Assembly: GCA_949297565.1 (NCBI GenBank)
Contig: CASFUI010000376.1
Coordinates: forward strand, 1-10,785
Source: an uncultured Eubacteriales bacterium
GTDB taxonomy: Bacteria > Bacillota > Clostridia > Lachnospirales > Lachnospiraceae
Length of the DNA: 10,785 nt
Reading direction: 5' to 3'
The notes under the pieces are model-generated. The model had not been told where the DNA came from. It saw nothing but the letters and a program-made list of their open reading frames with translations, and ran no database searches. The translations under genes and the position numbers were made by a program. Positions 1 through 6,251 of this stretch are shown in pieces. How positions within the stretch are numbered: position 1 is the first letter of the stretch; the number at the start of each line of letters is the position of its first letter.

Positions 1-495
1 ATACTTGATACCTTTGCCCTTATATGGCTCAGGAGCTCTCTTTGCTCTGATTTCAGCTGCGTACTGGCCAACTTTTTCTTTGCTTATACCCTTTACAATG
101 ATGATATTCTGACCGTCCAATACAGTCTCGATACCATCCGGGTCTTCCATCTCAACCGGATGTGAATAACCGAGTGAAAGCACAAGCTTCTTGCCTTGCT
201 TCTGCGCTCTGTAACCTACACCGTTTACCTCAAGCTTCTTCTCATATCCTTCTGTAACACCTACAACCATATTGTTGATAAGTGTTCTTGTCAAACCGTG
301 TAATGATTTCATCTTCTTCAAGTCATTTGGTCTTGAAACGATAATCTCATTGTTTTCCATTTTGATGTCCATTTCAGCAGGTAAAACTCTCTCGAGTGTT
401 CCCTTAGGACCCTTTACAGTCACTTTATTATTTTCTGCTATATCAACAGTAACTCCTGCCGGTACAGCGATAGGCATTCTTCCTATACGTGACAT
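1..495 (-). CDS. rplF: 50S ribosomal protein L6 (partial, C-terminus beyond window)
   Basis: L6 (uL6) binds 23S rRNA near the sarcin-ricin loop and the factor-binding site of the large subunit. The 165 codons present begin MSRIGRMPIA and include the family block LHGLTRTLINNMVVGV, followed by EVNGVGYRAQ. They run to the conserved C-terminal stretch KRAPEPYKGKGIKY, so only about 15 residues should be missing past the left edge. The ATG at 495-493 follows a TAGGAGGTG ribosome binding site with ordinary spacing. It is the last gene of the cluster in the window, 76 nt after rpsH, in the usual spc order S8-L6. Nothing in the sequence is unusual apart from the edge truncation. Confidence 0.97.
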   Translation of the reverse strand, partial: MSRIGRMPIAVPAGVTVDIAENNKVTVKGPKGTLERVLPAEMDIKMENNEIIVSRPNDLKKMKSLHGLTRTLINNMVVGVTEGYEKKLEVNGVGYRAQKQGKKLVLSLGYSHPVEMEDPDGIETVLDGQNIIIVKGISKEKVGQYAAEIRAKRAPEPYKGKGIKY

Positions 496-571
496 GCCGT
501 GCACCTCCTAATTATAGTAGAGCATCTTTATATGCCCGCTCATGAGTTAAAATGCAGTCTTGCTGCGTATT

Positions 572-967
572 TTACCAAATAAACGCAAGTACCTCTCCGC
601 CAATGCCGAGCTTTCTTGCTTCCTTATCTGTGATAACACCCTGGTTTGTTGAGATAATAGCAACACCGAGACCTCCGAGAACCTTTGGAAGCTCTTCCTT
701 GTTTGCATATACTCTAAGACCCGGCTTAGAAATTCTCTGAAGACCAGAAATTATTTTTTCATTTTTATCTTTACCATACTTTAATGTGATATGGATGTCC
801 TTGAAACTGCCGTTATCAACAAGTTCGTATGACTTAATATAACCCTCGTCCAAAAGGATTTTAGCGATAGCAAGCTTCATCTTTGATGATGGTACATCAA
901 CAGTGTCATGCTTTGCTGTATTCGCATTACGGATTCTTGTAAGCATATCTGCGATTGGATCTGTCAT
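572..967 (-). CDS. rpsH: 30S ribosomal protein S8
   Basis: S8 (uS8) is a primary binder of the central domain of 16S rRNA. In E. coli it also represses the spc operon by binding its own mRNA. The 131-residue length matches the family (130-132). The N-terminus reads MTDPIADMLTRIRNAN. The C-terminal half carries the typical ISTNQGVITDKEARKLGIGG block and ends GGEVLAFIW. The ATG at 967-965 has an AAGGAGG site at 984-978, about 10 nt upstream. The gene follows rpsZ after a 124-nt spacer containing potential stem-loops, which is long for this operon and could be a place for regulation. That regulatory role is inference only. Confidence 0.98.
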   Translation of the reverse strand: MTDPIADMLTRIRNANTAKHDTVDVPSSKMKLAIAKILLDEGYIKSYELVDNGSFKDIHITLKYGKDKNEKIISGLQRISKPGLRVYANKEELPKVLGGLGVAIISTNQGVITDKEARKLGIGGEVLAFIW

Positions 968-985
968 TCTAAATGTTCCTCCTTA

Positions 986-1075
986 ATTAATTAACCGGTT
1001 TCCCGCATTGCAGGACTTGTGTTAATGAAACTGACGCCTCAGGCGTCATATGCAGGCTCCGCCAAAGAAACCTGC
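986..1075 (-). other. stem-loops in the rpsZ-rpsH spacer
   Basis: Three potential RNA hairpins lie in transcript order between the rpsZ stop and the rpsH ribosome binding site. First, GCAGGTTTC pairs with GGAGCCTGC around a 6-nt loop (1075-1052, 9 bp with two G-U pairs). Second, TGACGCC pairs with GGCGTCA (positions 1048-1032, 7 bp, 3-nt loop). Third, CCTGC pairs with GCGGG around AAU, flanked by GTTT/AAAC. No U-tract follows any of them, so they do not look like terminators. Possible roles are mRNA processing, stability or protein binding; none is demonstrated. Confidence 0.5.
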
Positions 1076-1091
1076 GCTCCCCGGCAAAATC

Positions 1092-1277
1092 TTACCAAGA
1101 AGCTTTCTTAACGCCTGGGATCTGACCCTTATAAGCTAACTCACGGAAGCAAATTCTGCAGATTCCGTATTTTCTTAAATAAGCATGTGGACGGCCGCAA
1201 ATTCTGCAACGAGTATACTCTCTTGTTGAGAACTTTTGTGCTCTCTGCTGCTTAATCTTCATTGAAGTTTTAGCCAT
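1092..1277 (-). CDS. rpsZ: 30S ribosomal protein S14, type Z (zinc-binding)
   Basis: S14 (uS14) sits in the head of the small subunit and is needed late in 30S assembly. At 61 residues this is the short zinc-containing form, not the form of about 100 residues found in E. coli. The zinc ligands are visible as Cys24-x2-Cys27 and Cys40-x2-Cys43, with GRPHAYLRKYGICRICFRE between and after them. The C-terminus KGQIPGVKKASW is typical. The ATG at 1277 follows an AAGGAGG site close behind the rplE stop, an 18-nt spacer. Many Firmicutes also carry a zinc-independent paralog elsewhere that is switched on during zinc starvation; none is in this window. Confidence 0.98.
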   Translation of the reverse strand: MAKTSMKIKQQRAQKFSTREYTRCRICGRPHAYLRKYGICRICFRELAYKGQIPGVKKASW

Positions 1278-1295
1278 TGAATTTTCCTCCTTAAA

Positions 1296-1835
1296 TTAGT
1301 TCTTAAATGGCATGTTGAACAGTCTCAGCAATTCACGAGCTTCCTCGTCTGTCTTTGCTGTTGTTGTGATGATAACATCCATACCTCTGACCTTGTCAAT
1401 CTTATCATACTCGATTTCAGGGAAGATAATCTGCTCTCTTATACCCATTGCATAATTTCCTCTTCCGTCAAATGAATCAGGGCTTACGCCTCTGAAGTCA
1501 CGCACACGAGGTAATGCAAGGTTTACAAGTCTGTCAAGGAATTCATACATCTTCTCGCCGCGAAGTGTAACCTTACATCCGATTGGCATACCCTCTCTTA
1601 ACTTGAAGTTAGCAATAGAATTCTTTGCTCTTGTGAGAACTGCCTTCTGGCCTGAAATAATCTCAAGCTCTTTAACAGCCGCATCGAGAAGCTTTGAATT
1701 TTCTTTTGCTTCGCCGACGCCCATATTTATTACTATCTTATCGATTTTAGGAACCATCATAGGATTCTTGTAACCGAATTTCTCTGTCATCTTTTTAGTG
1801 ATTTCGTTTTCGTATAAATCTCTAAGTCTACTCAA
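1296..1835 (-). CDS. rplE: 50S ribosomal protein L5, TTG start
   Basis: L5 (uL5) binds 5S rRNA and forms part of the central protuberance, where it contacts S13 and P-site tRNA. The 179-residue length equals the family norm. Visible landmarks are the N-terminus MSRLRDLYENEI, the block KIDKIVINMGVGEA near residue 31, GQKAVLTRAKNSIANFKLREG, and LPRVRDFRGVSPDSFDGRGNY. The initiation codon is TTG at 1835-1833. It fits the conserved L5 N-terminus exactly and is preceded by GGAAGGAGG with about 9 nt spacing, and there is no competing ATG. The 22-nt spacer to rplX holds only this ribosome binding site. A TTG start is uncommon for so highly expressed a gene. Confidence 0.97.
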   Translation of the reverse strand: MSRLRDLYENEITKKMTEKFGYKNPMMVPKIDKIVINMGVGEAKENSKLLDAAVKELEIISGQKAVLTRAKNSIANFKLREGMPIGCKVTLRGEKMYEFLDRLVNLALPRVRDFRGVSPDSFDGRGNYAMGIREQIIFPEIEYDKIDKVRGMDVIITTTAKTDEEARELLRLFNMPFKN

Positions 1836-1857
1836 TTTTTATTGCCTCCTTCCCGTA

Positions 1858-2169
1858 TTAGTCAATAACTTCGCCAGTTGCCTTAGCAACGCGAACTTTT
1901 TTGCCATCCTTAAAGTCATAGCCAATCTTTGTTGTCTTGCCCTTTACGGAATACATGATATTTGAAATATCGATTGGCGCTTCCTGGTGGAGAATTCCAC
2001 CCTGCTGATTAGCTGCGCTTGGCTTTGCATGCTTTGTAACCATGTTCACGCCCTCAACTAATGCTGTATGGTTTTTGGCATTTACAGACAATACCTTGCC
2101 TTCCTTGCCCTTGTCTTTTCCTGCGATAACCTTAACTGTATCGCCCTTCTTAATTCTTACAGCTGACAT
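1858..2169 (-). CDS. rplX: 50S ribosomal protein L24
   Basis: L24 (uL24) is an early assembly protein that binds the 5' domain of 23S rRNA near the exit of the peptide tunnel. The 103-residue protein opens with a KOW motif, IKKGDTVKVIAGKDKGKEGKV at about residues 6-26. It continues with the usual NMVTKHAKPSAANQQGGI and EAPIDISNIM segments. The ATG at 2169 has the ribosome binding site TAAGGAGGTG. The TAA of that site is the stop codon of rplN, so the two genes are 12 nt apart and termination and re-initiation are very close. Confidence 0.97.
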   Translation of the reverse strand: MSAVRIKKGDTVKVIAGKDKGKEGKVLSVNAKNHTALVEGVNMVTKHAKPSAANQQGGILHQEAPIDISNIMYSVKGKTTKIGYDFKDGKKVRVAKATGEVID

Positions 2170-2181
2170 TGTGGCACCTCC

Positions 2182-2550
2182 TTATAATACTTCCGGAGCT
2201 AAAGATACGATTTTCATAAACTTCTTATCTCTTAACTCTCTTGCTACTGGTCCAAAAATACGAGTTCCTCTCGGTGTCTGGTCATCTTTAATAATAACAG
2301 CAGCATTTTCATCAAATTTGATATATGAACCGTCTTTACGACGTGTACCCTTAACAGTACGAACAACTACGGCCTTAACAACATCGCCCTTCTTAACAAC
2401 GCCGCCTGGTGTTGCCTCTTTAACAGAAGCTACGATTACATCACCGATATTTGCATATCTTCTTGTAGAGCCACCCATAACTCTGATGCAGAGGATTTCT
2501 TTAGCACCTGTGTTATCGGCAACCTTCAGTCTGGTTTCCTGTTGTACCAT
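2182..2550 (-). CDS. rplN: 50S ribosomal protein L14
   Basis: L14 (uL14) lies at the subunit interface, where it forms bridges with 16S rRNA and contacts L19. The 122-residue length is exactly that of the family. It begins MVQQETRLKVADNTGAKEILCIRV and contains GGVVKKGDVVKAVVVRTVKG, ending EVL. I chose the ATG at 2550-2548, not the in-frame ATG at 2577, because the L14 N-terminus is conserved here. The ribosome binding site AAAGGGG (2564-2558) also lies between the two candidates. It is the first gene of the classical spc segment and follows a 90-nt spacer after rpsQ. Confidence 0.97.
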   Translation of the reverse strand: MVQQETRLKVADNTGAKEILCIRVMGGSTRRYANIGDVIVASVKEATPGGVVKKGDVVKAVVVRTVKGTRRKDGSYIKFDENAAVIIKDDQTPRGTRIFGPVARELRDKKFMKIVSLAPEVL

Positions 2551-2576
2551 AATACTACCCCTTTCAGTAATATCCA

Positions 2577-2621
2577 TGTCTGCCCTGACGGTATCTTCAA
2601 CCGTGCCAAGCGTATCGACAT
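2577..2621 (-). other. nested stem-loop at the S10/spc boundary
   Basis: In the 90-nt rpsQ-rplN spacer, ACGGT (2604-2600) pairs with ACCGT (2592-2588) around a 7-nt loop. An outer ATGTC/GACAT pair (2621-2617 with 2581-2577) encloses it. The internal loop between the two helices is large, so stability is doubtful, and no U-tract follows. A separate weak hairpin, TATTG/CAATA, lies right after the rpsQ stop. I see no promoter here, so rplN is probably read from upstream. Confidence 0.35.
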
Positions 2622-2640
2622 ATTGAATTCTTTAACAATA

Positions 2641-2898
2641 TTATTTTGCTCTGCTGATAATCTCAACAAGTCTCCATCTCTTATCCTTTGAGAGCGGTCT
2701 TGTCTCCATTACTTTAACAGTATCGCCGATTAAACATTCGTTGTTCTCATCGTGCGCCTTTAACTTGTATGTTCTCTTGACAATCTTGTTGTAGAGCGGA
2801 TGCTTTACGTTATCCTCAACGGCAACAACGATTGTCTTATCCATTTTATTGCTTACGACTCTGCCTGTACGAGTTTTTCTAAGATTTCTCTCTTCCAC
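2641..2898 (-). CDS. rpsQ: 30S ribosomal protein S17, GTG start
   Basis: S17 (uS17) is a primary 16S rRNA binder of the 5' domain with an OB fold. The 85-residue length is normal for the family. The motifs TRTGRVVSNKMDKTIVVAVE and HPLYNKIVKRTYKLKAHDE are plain. A C-terminal segment ETRPLSKDKRWRLVEI follows. The start is GTG at 2898-2896, giving MEERNLRKTRTG. An AAAGGAGA site lies 8 nt upstream and no suitable ATG exists. It follows rpmC by 45 nt and closes the classical S10 segment. Confidence 0.97.
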   Translation of the reverse strand: MEERNLRKTRTGRVVSNKMDKTIVVAVEDNVKHPLYNKIVKRTYKLKAHDENNECLIGDTVKVMETRPLSKDKRWRLVEIISRAK

Positions 2899-2943
2899 AG
2901 TTCGTTCTCCTTTCTTAGGATTATTATTTATTCAATAATTCAA

Positions 2944-3144
2944 TTAAGCATTCTTCTGTGCAATTACAGTCTGAATTCTAGCAATATTCTTTCTTACTTC
3001 CTTAATTCTGCTAGTATTGTCCAACTGATTTGTTGCGTTCTGGAATCTTAAGTTGAAAAGTTCCTTTTTAGCAGCTACTAATTCATCATTTAACTCTGCA
3101 GCTGATTTTGCCTTTAAATCTTCTACATATTTATTAATTTTCAC
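2944..3144 (-). CDS. rpmC: 50S ribosomal protein L29, GTG start
   Basis: L29 (uL29) is a small two-helix protein at the tunnel exit next to L23, part of the docking site for signal recognition particle and trigger factor. The product has 66 residues, MKINKYVEDLKAKSAAEL onwards, with the family core ELFNLRFQNATNQLDNT and IKEVRKNIARI. Two in-frame GTG codons exist (3153-3151 and 3144-3142). I chose the second because it gives the standard MKIN start. The first GTG lies inside the ribosome binding sequence AAGGCGGTGAT (3159-3149), which is positioned to serve the second. The gene therefore overlaps the last 11 nt of rplP. Confidence 0.93.
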   Translation of the reverse strand: MKINKYVEDLKAKSAAELNDELVAAKKELFNLRFQNATNQLDNTSRIKEVRKNIARIQTVIAQKNA

Positions 3145-3571
3145 TGTTATCACCGCCTTCTAAGTCTGCACGTGAAACAACCTTACACTTGCAAGGAAGC
3201 TTGTGTGTTGCAAGACGCAACGCCTCTCTGGCTGTCTCTTCAGGAACGCCTGAGATTTCAAACATTACACGTCCAGGTTTAACTACTGCTACCCAGCACT
3301 CCAAGTTACCTTTACCTTTACCCATTCGAACACCGATAGGCTTGCCTGTTACCGGCTTATCTGGGAAAATCTTAATAAATACTTTACCGCCACGCTTGAT
3401 GTAACGTGTCATCGCAATACGGGCAGCCTCTATCTGATTTGATTTAATCCAACATGGCTCTGCTGCAACGATACCATATTCACCGTTAGTAATCTTATTG
3501 CCTCTTGTAGCCTTACCAGCCATTGAGCCACGGAACTGTCTACGATATTTTACTCTCTTAGGTAGTAACAT
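3134..3571 (-). CDS. rplP: 50S ribosomal protein L16
   Basis: L16 (uL16) is a late-assembling protein near the A site and peptidyl transferase centre, where it helps position aminoacyl-tRNA. The 145-residue protein begins MLLPKRVKYRRQFRG. It contains EAARIAMTRYIKRGGKVFIKIFPDKP and RMGKGKGNLECWVAVVKPG, all diagnostic. A short acidic tail ending EGGDNSEN extends past the usual E. coli length of 136; similar lengths occur in Firmicutes. Its ATG shares one base with the rpsC stop (TAATG), with a GGAAGGGAG-like ribosome binding site inside rpsC. The 3' end overlaps rpmC. Confidence 0.98.
   Translation of the reverse strand: MLLPKRVKYRRQFRGSMAGKATRGNKITNGEYGIVAAEPCWIKSNQIEAARIAMTRYIKRGGKVFIKIFPDKPVTGKPIGVRMGKGKGNLECWVAVVKPGRVMFEISGVPEETAREALRLATHKLPCKCKVVSRADLEGGDNSEN
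3149..3159 (-). promoter_or_regulatory. rpmC ribosome binding site inside rplP
   Basis: AAGGCGGTGAT matches the extended anti-Shine-Dalgarno complement AAGGAGGTGAT with one mismatch. It ends 4 nt before the GTG at 3144-3142. It lies within the last codons of rplP, which suggests translational coupling. It also decides the start codon, because the upstream GTG is part of this site. Confidence 0.75.
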
Positions 3572-4233
3572 TATTGTTCGCTCCCTTCCTTATTAGCCTT
3601 TTTTGCAGGAAGTACCTCTCCTTCATAAATCCAAACCTTAACGCCGACCTTGCCGTATGTTGTGTCTGCCTCTGCAAATCCATAATCAATGTCAGCACGA
3701 AGTGTCTGAAGCGGAATTGTACCTTCGCTGTAGAATTCTGTACGAGCCATATCAGCACCGCCGAGACGTCCTGAGCAGCATGTCTTAATACCCTTTGCAC
3801 CCTGCTTCATTGTTCTGCCCATGCATGACTTCATAGCTCTTCTGAATGAGATACGGTTTTCAAGCTGCTGAGCAATGTTTTCCGCAACAAGCTGAGCATC
3901 CTTATCCGGTCTCTTTACTTCCTTAATATCAATGCTTAACTTCTTAGCTGAAGTAAGCTTTTCAACCTGCTTCTTCAAGCTCTCGATTTCAGCGCCGCCC
4001 TTACCGATTACGACACCCGGCTTAGCTGTATGAATGATAATCTTAAGTCTGTCTGAAGCTCTCTCTGTCTCAATTCTAGAAATTCCTGCAGCATAAAGTT
4101 TTTCCTTAAGGAATTTTCTAATGTTATAATCTTCTACAAGGTTGTCAGCGAAGTTATCTTCTGCGTACCATTTAGAATCCCAGTCTTTGATAACGCCGAC
4201 TCTTAAACCATGAGGATTAACTTTCTGTCCCAT
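3571..4233 (-). CDS. rpsC: 30S ribosomal protein S3
   Basis: S3 (uS3) forms part of the mRNA entry channel of the 30S subunit together with S4 and S5 and contributes to its helicase activity. The 220-residue protein opens MGQKVNPHGLRVGVIKDW. It has a type II KH domain with the GxxG loop GKGG at residues 77-80, in the context PGVVIGKGGAEIESLKK. The C-terminal domain has GRLGGADMARTEFYSEG. Length matches the shorter Gram-positive form (about 218). The ATG at 4233 follows AAAGGAGA (4246-4239). It is separated from rplV by 79 nt that hold a strong hairpin, and it is fused by TAATG to rplP downstream. Confidence 0.98.
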   Translation of the reverse strand: MGQKVNPHGLRVGVIKDWDSKWYAEDNFADNLVEDYNIRKFLKEKLYAAGISRIETERASDRLKIIIHTAKPGVVIGKGGAEIESLKKQVEKLTSAKKLSIDIKEVKRPDKDAQLVAENIAQQLENRISFRRAMKSCMGRTMKQGAKGIKTCCSGRLGGADMARTEFYSEGTIPLQTLRADIDYGFAEADTTYGKVGVKVWIYEGEVLPAKKANKEGSEQ

Positions 4234-4256
4234 TTAAATCTCCTTTCTGTTCTTCA

Positions 4257-4312
4257 GGAAACATCAATTTCCAAAAGCCTTTCCGGCGATGCGCATTTTT
4301 GCGCATCCGGAA
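4257..4312 (-). other. strong stem-loop in the rplV-rpsC spacer
   Basis: Directly after the rplV stop codon, TTCCGG (4312-4307) and ATGCGCA (4306-4300) pair with TGCGCAT (4295-4289) and CCGGAA (4286-4281). The loop is AAAA, and a 2-nt bulge (4288-4287) lies on one arm. That makes 13 bp with no mismatch. A second small hairpin, GGAAA/TTTCC, follows at 4272-4257. The main stem is followed by AGGCTTTTGG, which is a poor U-tract, so full termination is unlikely. Partial attenuation, a processing site or a stability element are possible; this is inference. Confidence 0.7.
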
Positions 4313-4699
4313 TTATCTTTCATTGAGTATAATAGTGATATGGCTCATTCTCTTTTCGATTCTGTAAGCTCTACCCTGTGCTCTTGGCTTAATTCTCTTC
4401 ATTGTTGGTCCCTTGTTTGCATAGCACTCTTCAATATACAGCCTGCTTGGGTCCATACCGTTGTTATTCTCAGCATTTGCTACTGCTGACTTAATTAACT
4501 TCTCTATAAGTGTTGAAGCATATCTTGGATTGTACATTACGATTGCAAGCGCCTCATCAACGCTCTTGCCTCTGATAGCATCCAATACGAAACATGCTTT
4601 CTGTACTGAAACTCTGGCATATGATAATTTTGCGCTAGGTCTTGTGTCCTTAACGGCATTTCTCTCTCTCTTTATCTGGGATCTATGTCCTTTTGCCAT
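4313..4699 (-). CDS. rplV: 50S ribosomal protein L22
   Basis: L22 (uL22) reaches into the peptide exit tunnel with its beta-hairpin, beside L4. Changes in that hairpin are a known route to macrolide resistance in other bacteria. The product has 128 residues. The family core starts at about residue 27 (YARVSVQKACFVLDAIRGK) and ends with PRAQGRAYRIEKRMSHITIIL. A basic N-terminal extension of about 15-20 residues, MAKGHRSQIKRERN, makes it longer than E. coli L22 (110). I chose the ATG at 4699-4697, about 10 nt after AAGGAGG. The in-frame TTG at 4720-4718 lies immediately upstream of and partly overlaps that site, so it was rejected. I see no deletion in the hairpin region. Confidence 0.97.
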   Translation of the reverse strand: MAKGHRSQIKRERNAVKDTRPSAKLSYARVSVQKACFVLDAIRGKSVDEALAIVMYNPRYASTLIEKLIKSAVANAENNNGMDPSRLYIEECYANKGPTMKRIKPRAQGRAYRIEKRMSHITIILNER

Positions 4700-4731
4700 G
4701 GGATTACAGCCTCCTTTCAATTAATGGATAT

Positions 4732-5007
4732 TTATCTGCTCTTCTTCTCGTCCTTGCCATGTCCTCTGTAAGTTCTTGTTGCAACGAACTCACCAAGCTT
4801 ATGGCCAACCATATCCTCTGTAATATATACAGGAACATGCTTTCTTCCGTCATGAACTGCGATTGTATGTCCAACGAACTGAGGGAAAATAGTTGAACGA
4901 CGTGACCATGTCTTAATGACCTGCTTGTCATTTGAAGCATTCAATGCATCTATCTTCTTAAGCAGGCTCTCGTCTGCGAATGGTCCTTTTTTAAGTGATC
5001 GAGCCAT
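4732..5007 (-). CDS. rpsS: 30S ribosomal protein S19
   Basis: S19 (uS19) lies in the 30S head, forms a complex with S13, and contacts the central protuberance of the 50S. The 91-residue length is standard. It begins MARSLKKGPFADESLLKKID and contains KTWSRRSTIFPQFVGHTIAVHDG, followed by PVYITEDMVGHKLGEFVATRTYRGHG. These are the best conserved stretches of the family. The ATG at 5007 follows AAGGAGG (5023-5017) with 9 nt spacing. Spacers to rplB (46 nt) and rplV (32 nt) are short and unremarkable. Confidence 0.98.
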   Translation of the reverse strand: MARSLKKGPFADESLLKKIDALNASNDKQVIKTWSRRSTIFPQFVGHTIAVHDGRKHVPVYITEDMVGHKLGEFVATRTYRGHGKDEKKSR

Positions 5008-5053
5008 AGGTTCAAACCTCCTTATAATCTTGATTGTTTAAAGTTTAAAATAA

Positions 5054-5896
5054 TTACTTGATAGCCCTGCCGTCTCTTCTTCTGATAATCAGCTTATTAG
5101 ACTGCTTTTTCTTCTTACGAGTCTTAAGACCCATAGCAGGCTTGCCCCAAGGTGTCATAGGTGACGGACGTCCAACCGGAGCTCTTCCTTCACCACCACC
5201 GTGTGGATGGTCATTAGGATTCATAACAGAACCACGAACTGTAGGTCTGATGCCCATATGTCTCTTGCGTCCTGCTTTACCAAGATTAATCAGGCTGTGA
5301 TCTCCGTTTCCTACAACGCCGATTGTTGCGCGGCATACGATAGGAACCATTCTCATCTCACCGGAAGGCAGACGAAGTGTTGCATACTTACCTTCCTTAG
5401 CCATTAACTGTGCCGAATTACCTGCTGAACGAACAAGCTGTCCGCCCTTGCCAGGATATAACTCAATGTTGTGCACCTGAGTACCAACAGGAATTTCTGA
5501 AAGTGGCAGGCAGTTGCCCACTCTTACCTCTGCGCCAGCACCATTCTGTACTGTCATTCCGTCTGTAAGACCCTGAGGTGCGATAATATATGATTTCTCG
5601 CCGTCTGCGTAGCAGATTAAAGCGATGTTTGCTGTTCTGTTCGGATCATACTCGATACCGATAACCTTTGCAGGAATACCTTCCTTATTTCTCTTGAAGT
5701 CAATAATTCTGTACTTCTGTCTGTTTCCGCCGCCGTGATGTCTCACGGTAATTTTACCCTGATTGTTACGTCCGGCTGTTTTCTTCTTAGAAACAAGCAA
5801 AGACTTCTCAGGTGTTGTCTTTGTAATTTCTGAGAAATCAGAACCAGTCATATTTCTTCTGGAAGGTGTATATGGGTTATATGTTTTGATTCCCAT
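5054..5896 (-). CDS. rplB: 50S ribosomal protein L2
   Basis: L2 (uL2) is among the most conserved ribosomal proteins. It is needed for subunit association and for building the peptidyl transferase centre. The 280-residue length fits (276-280). The RNA-binding part has GRNNQGKITVRHHGGG near residue 43 and YDPNRTANIALI. The central SH3-like part has GTQVHNIELYPGKGGQLVRSAG. The C-terminus carries NPNDHPHGGGEGRAPVGRP with the conserved functional histidine, then PMTPWGKPAMGLKTRKKKK. The ATG at 5896 follows AAAGGAGAG. The 55-nt spacer after rplW has only a tiny CTAC/GTAG hairpin. Confidence 0.99.
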   Translation of the reverse strand: MGIKTYNPYTPSRRNMTGSDFSEITKTTPEKSLLVSKKKTAGRNNQGKITVRHHGGGNRQKYRIIDFKRNKEGIPAKVIGIEYDPNRTANIALICYADGEKSYIIAPQGLTDGMTVQNGAGAEVRVGNCLPLSEIPVGTQVHNIELYPGKGGQLVRSAGNSAQLMAKEGKYATLRLPSGEMRMVPIVCRATIGVVGNGDHSLINLGKAGRKRHMGIRPTVRGSVMNPNDHPHGGGEGRAPVGRPSPMTPWGKPAMGLKTRKKKKQSNKLIIRRRDGRAIK

Positions 5897-5951
5897 TATA
5901 TTCTCTCCTTTCGAGTTGTGTAATATTGTTTTCTACACTGTAGCTTATATT

Positions 5952-6251
5952 TTAGAGACCCTCAAAAATCTCAATATCCTTGCTGTCAGCAGTAAGCTGA
6001 ACGATTGCCTTCTTTGTCTTGGCAGTCATTCCCACTGTTCTGCCTCTTCTCTTTTTCTTGCCGATGCTGTTCATTGTGTTTACGCTGGCAACCTTTGTGC
6101 CTTCAAACATCTTCTCAACAGCTTCCTTAATCATAGTCTTGTTAGCTTCCGGATGCACAAGAAATGTATATTTCTTAACAGCCATATCAGCCATTGACTT
6201 CTCTGTAATAACCGGCTTGAGGATTACATCATAATACTGTACGTTTGCCAT
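5952..6251 (-). CDS. rplW: 50S ribosomal protein L23
   Basis: L23 (uL23) lies at the tunnel exit and is the main docking point for trigger factor and signal recognition particle. The 99-residue protein has the family opening YYDVILKPVITEKSM. It then has the YTFLVHPEANKTMIKEAVEKMF segment, and a basic loop around GKKKRRGRTVGMTAKTKKAIV. The ATG at 6251 shares a base with the rplD stop (TAATG). Its ribosome binding site AGGAGGT (6267-6261) is encoded by the last codons of rplD, so the two genes are very likely translationally coupled. Confidence 0.98.
   Translation of the reverse strand: MANVQYYDVILKPVITEKSMADMAVKKYTFLVHPEANKTMIKEAVEKMFEGTKVASVNTMNSIGKKKRRGRTVGMTAKTKKAIVQLTADSKDIEIFEGL

Noticed and set aside
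2551..2577. Upstream ATG for rplN adding MDITERGSI
   Set aside because: L14 has a conserved N-terminus starting at the downstream ATG, and the AAAGGGG site sits between the two.
2042..2626. Long open frame on the plus strand (194 codons), and other plus-strand frames through the cluster
   Set aside because: They lie antisense to clearly identified ribosomal protein genes, resemble no protein I know and lack ribosome binding sites. They are by-products of codon use on the other strand.
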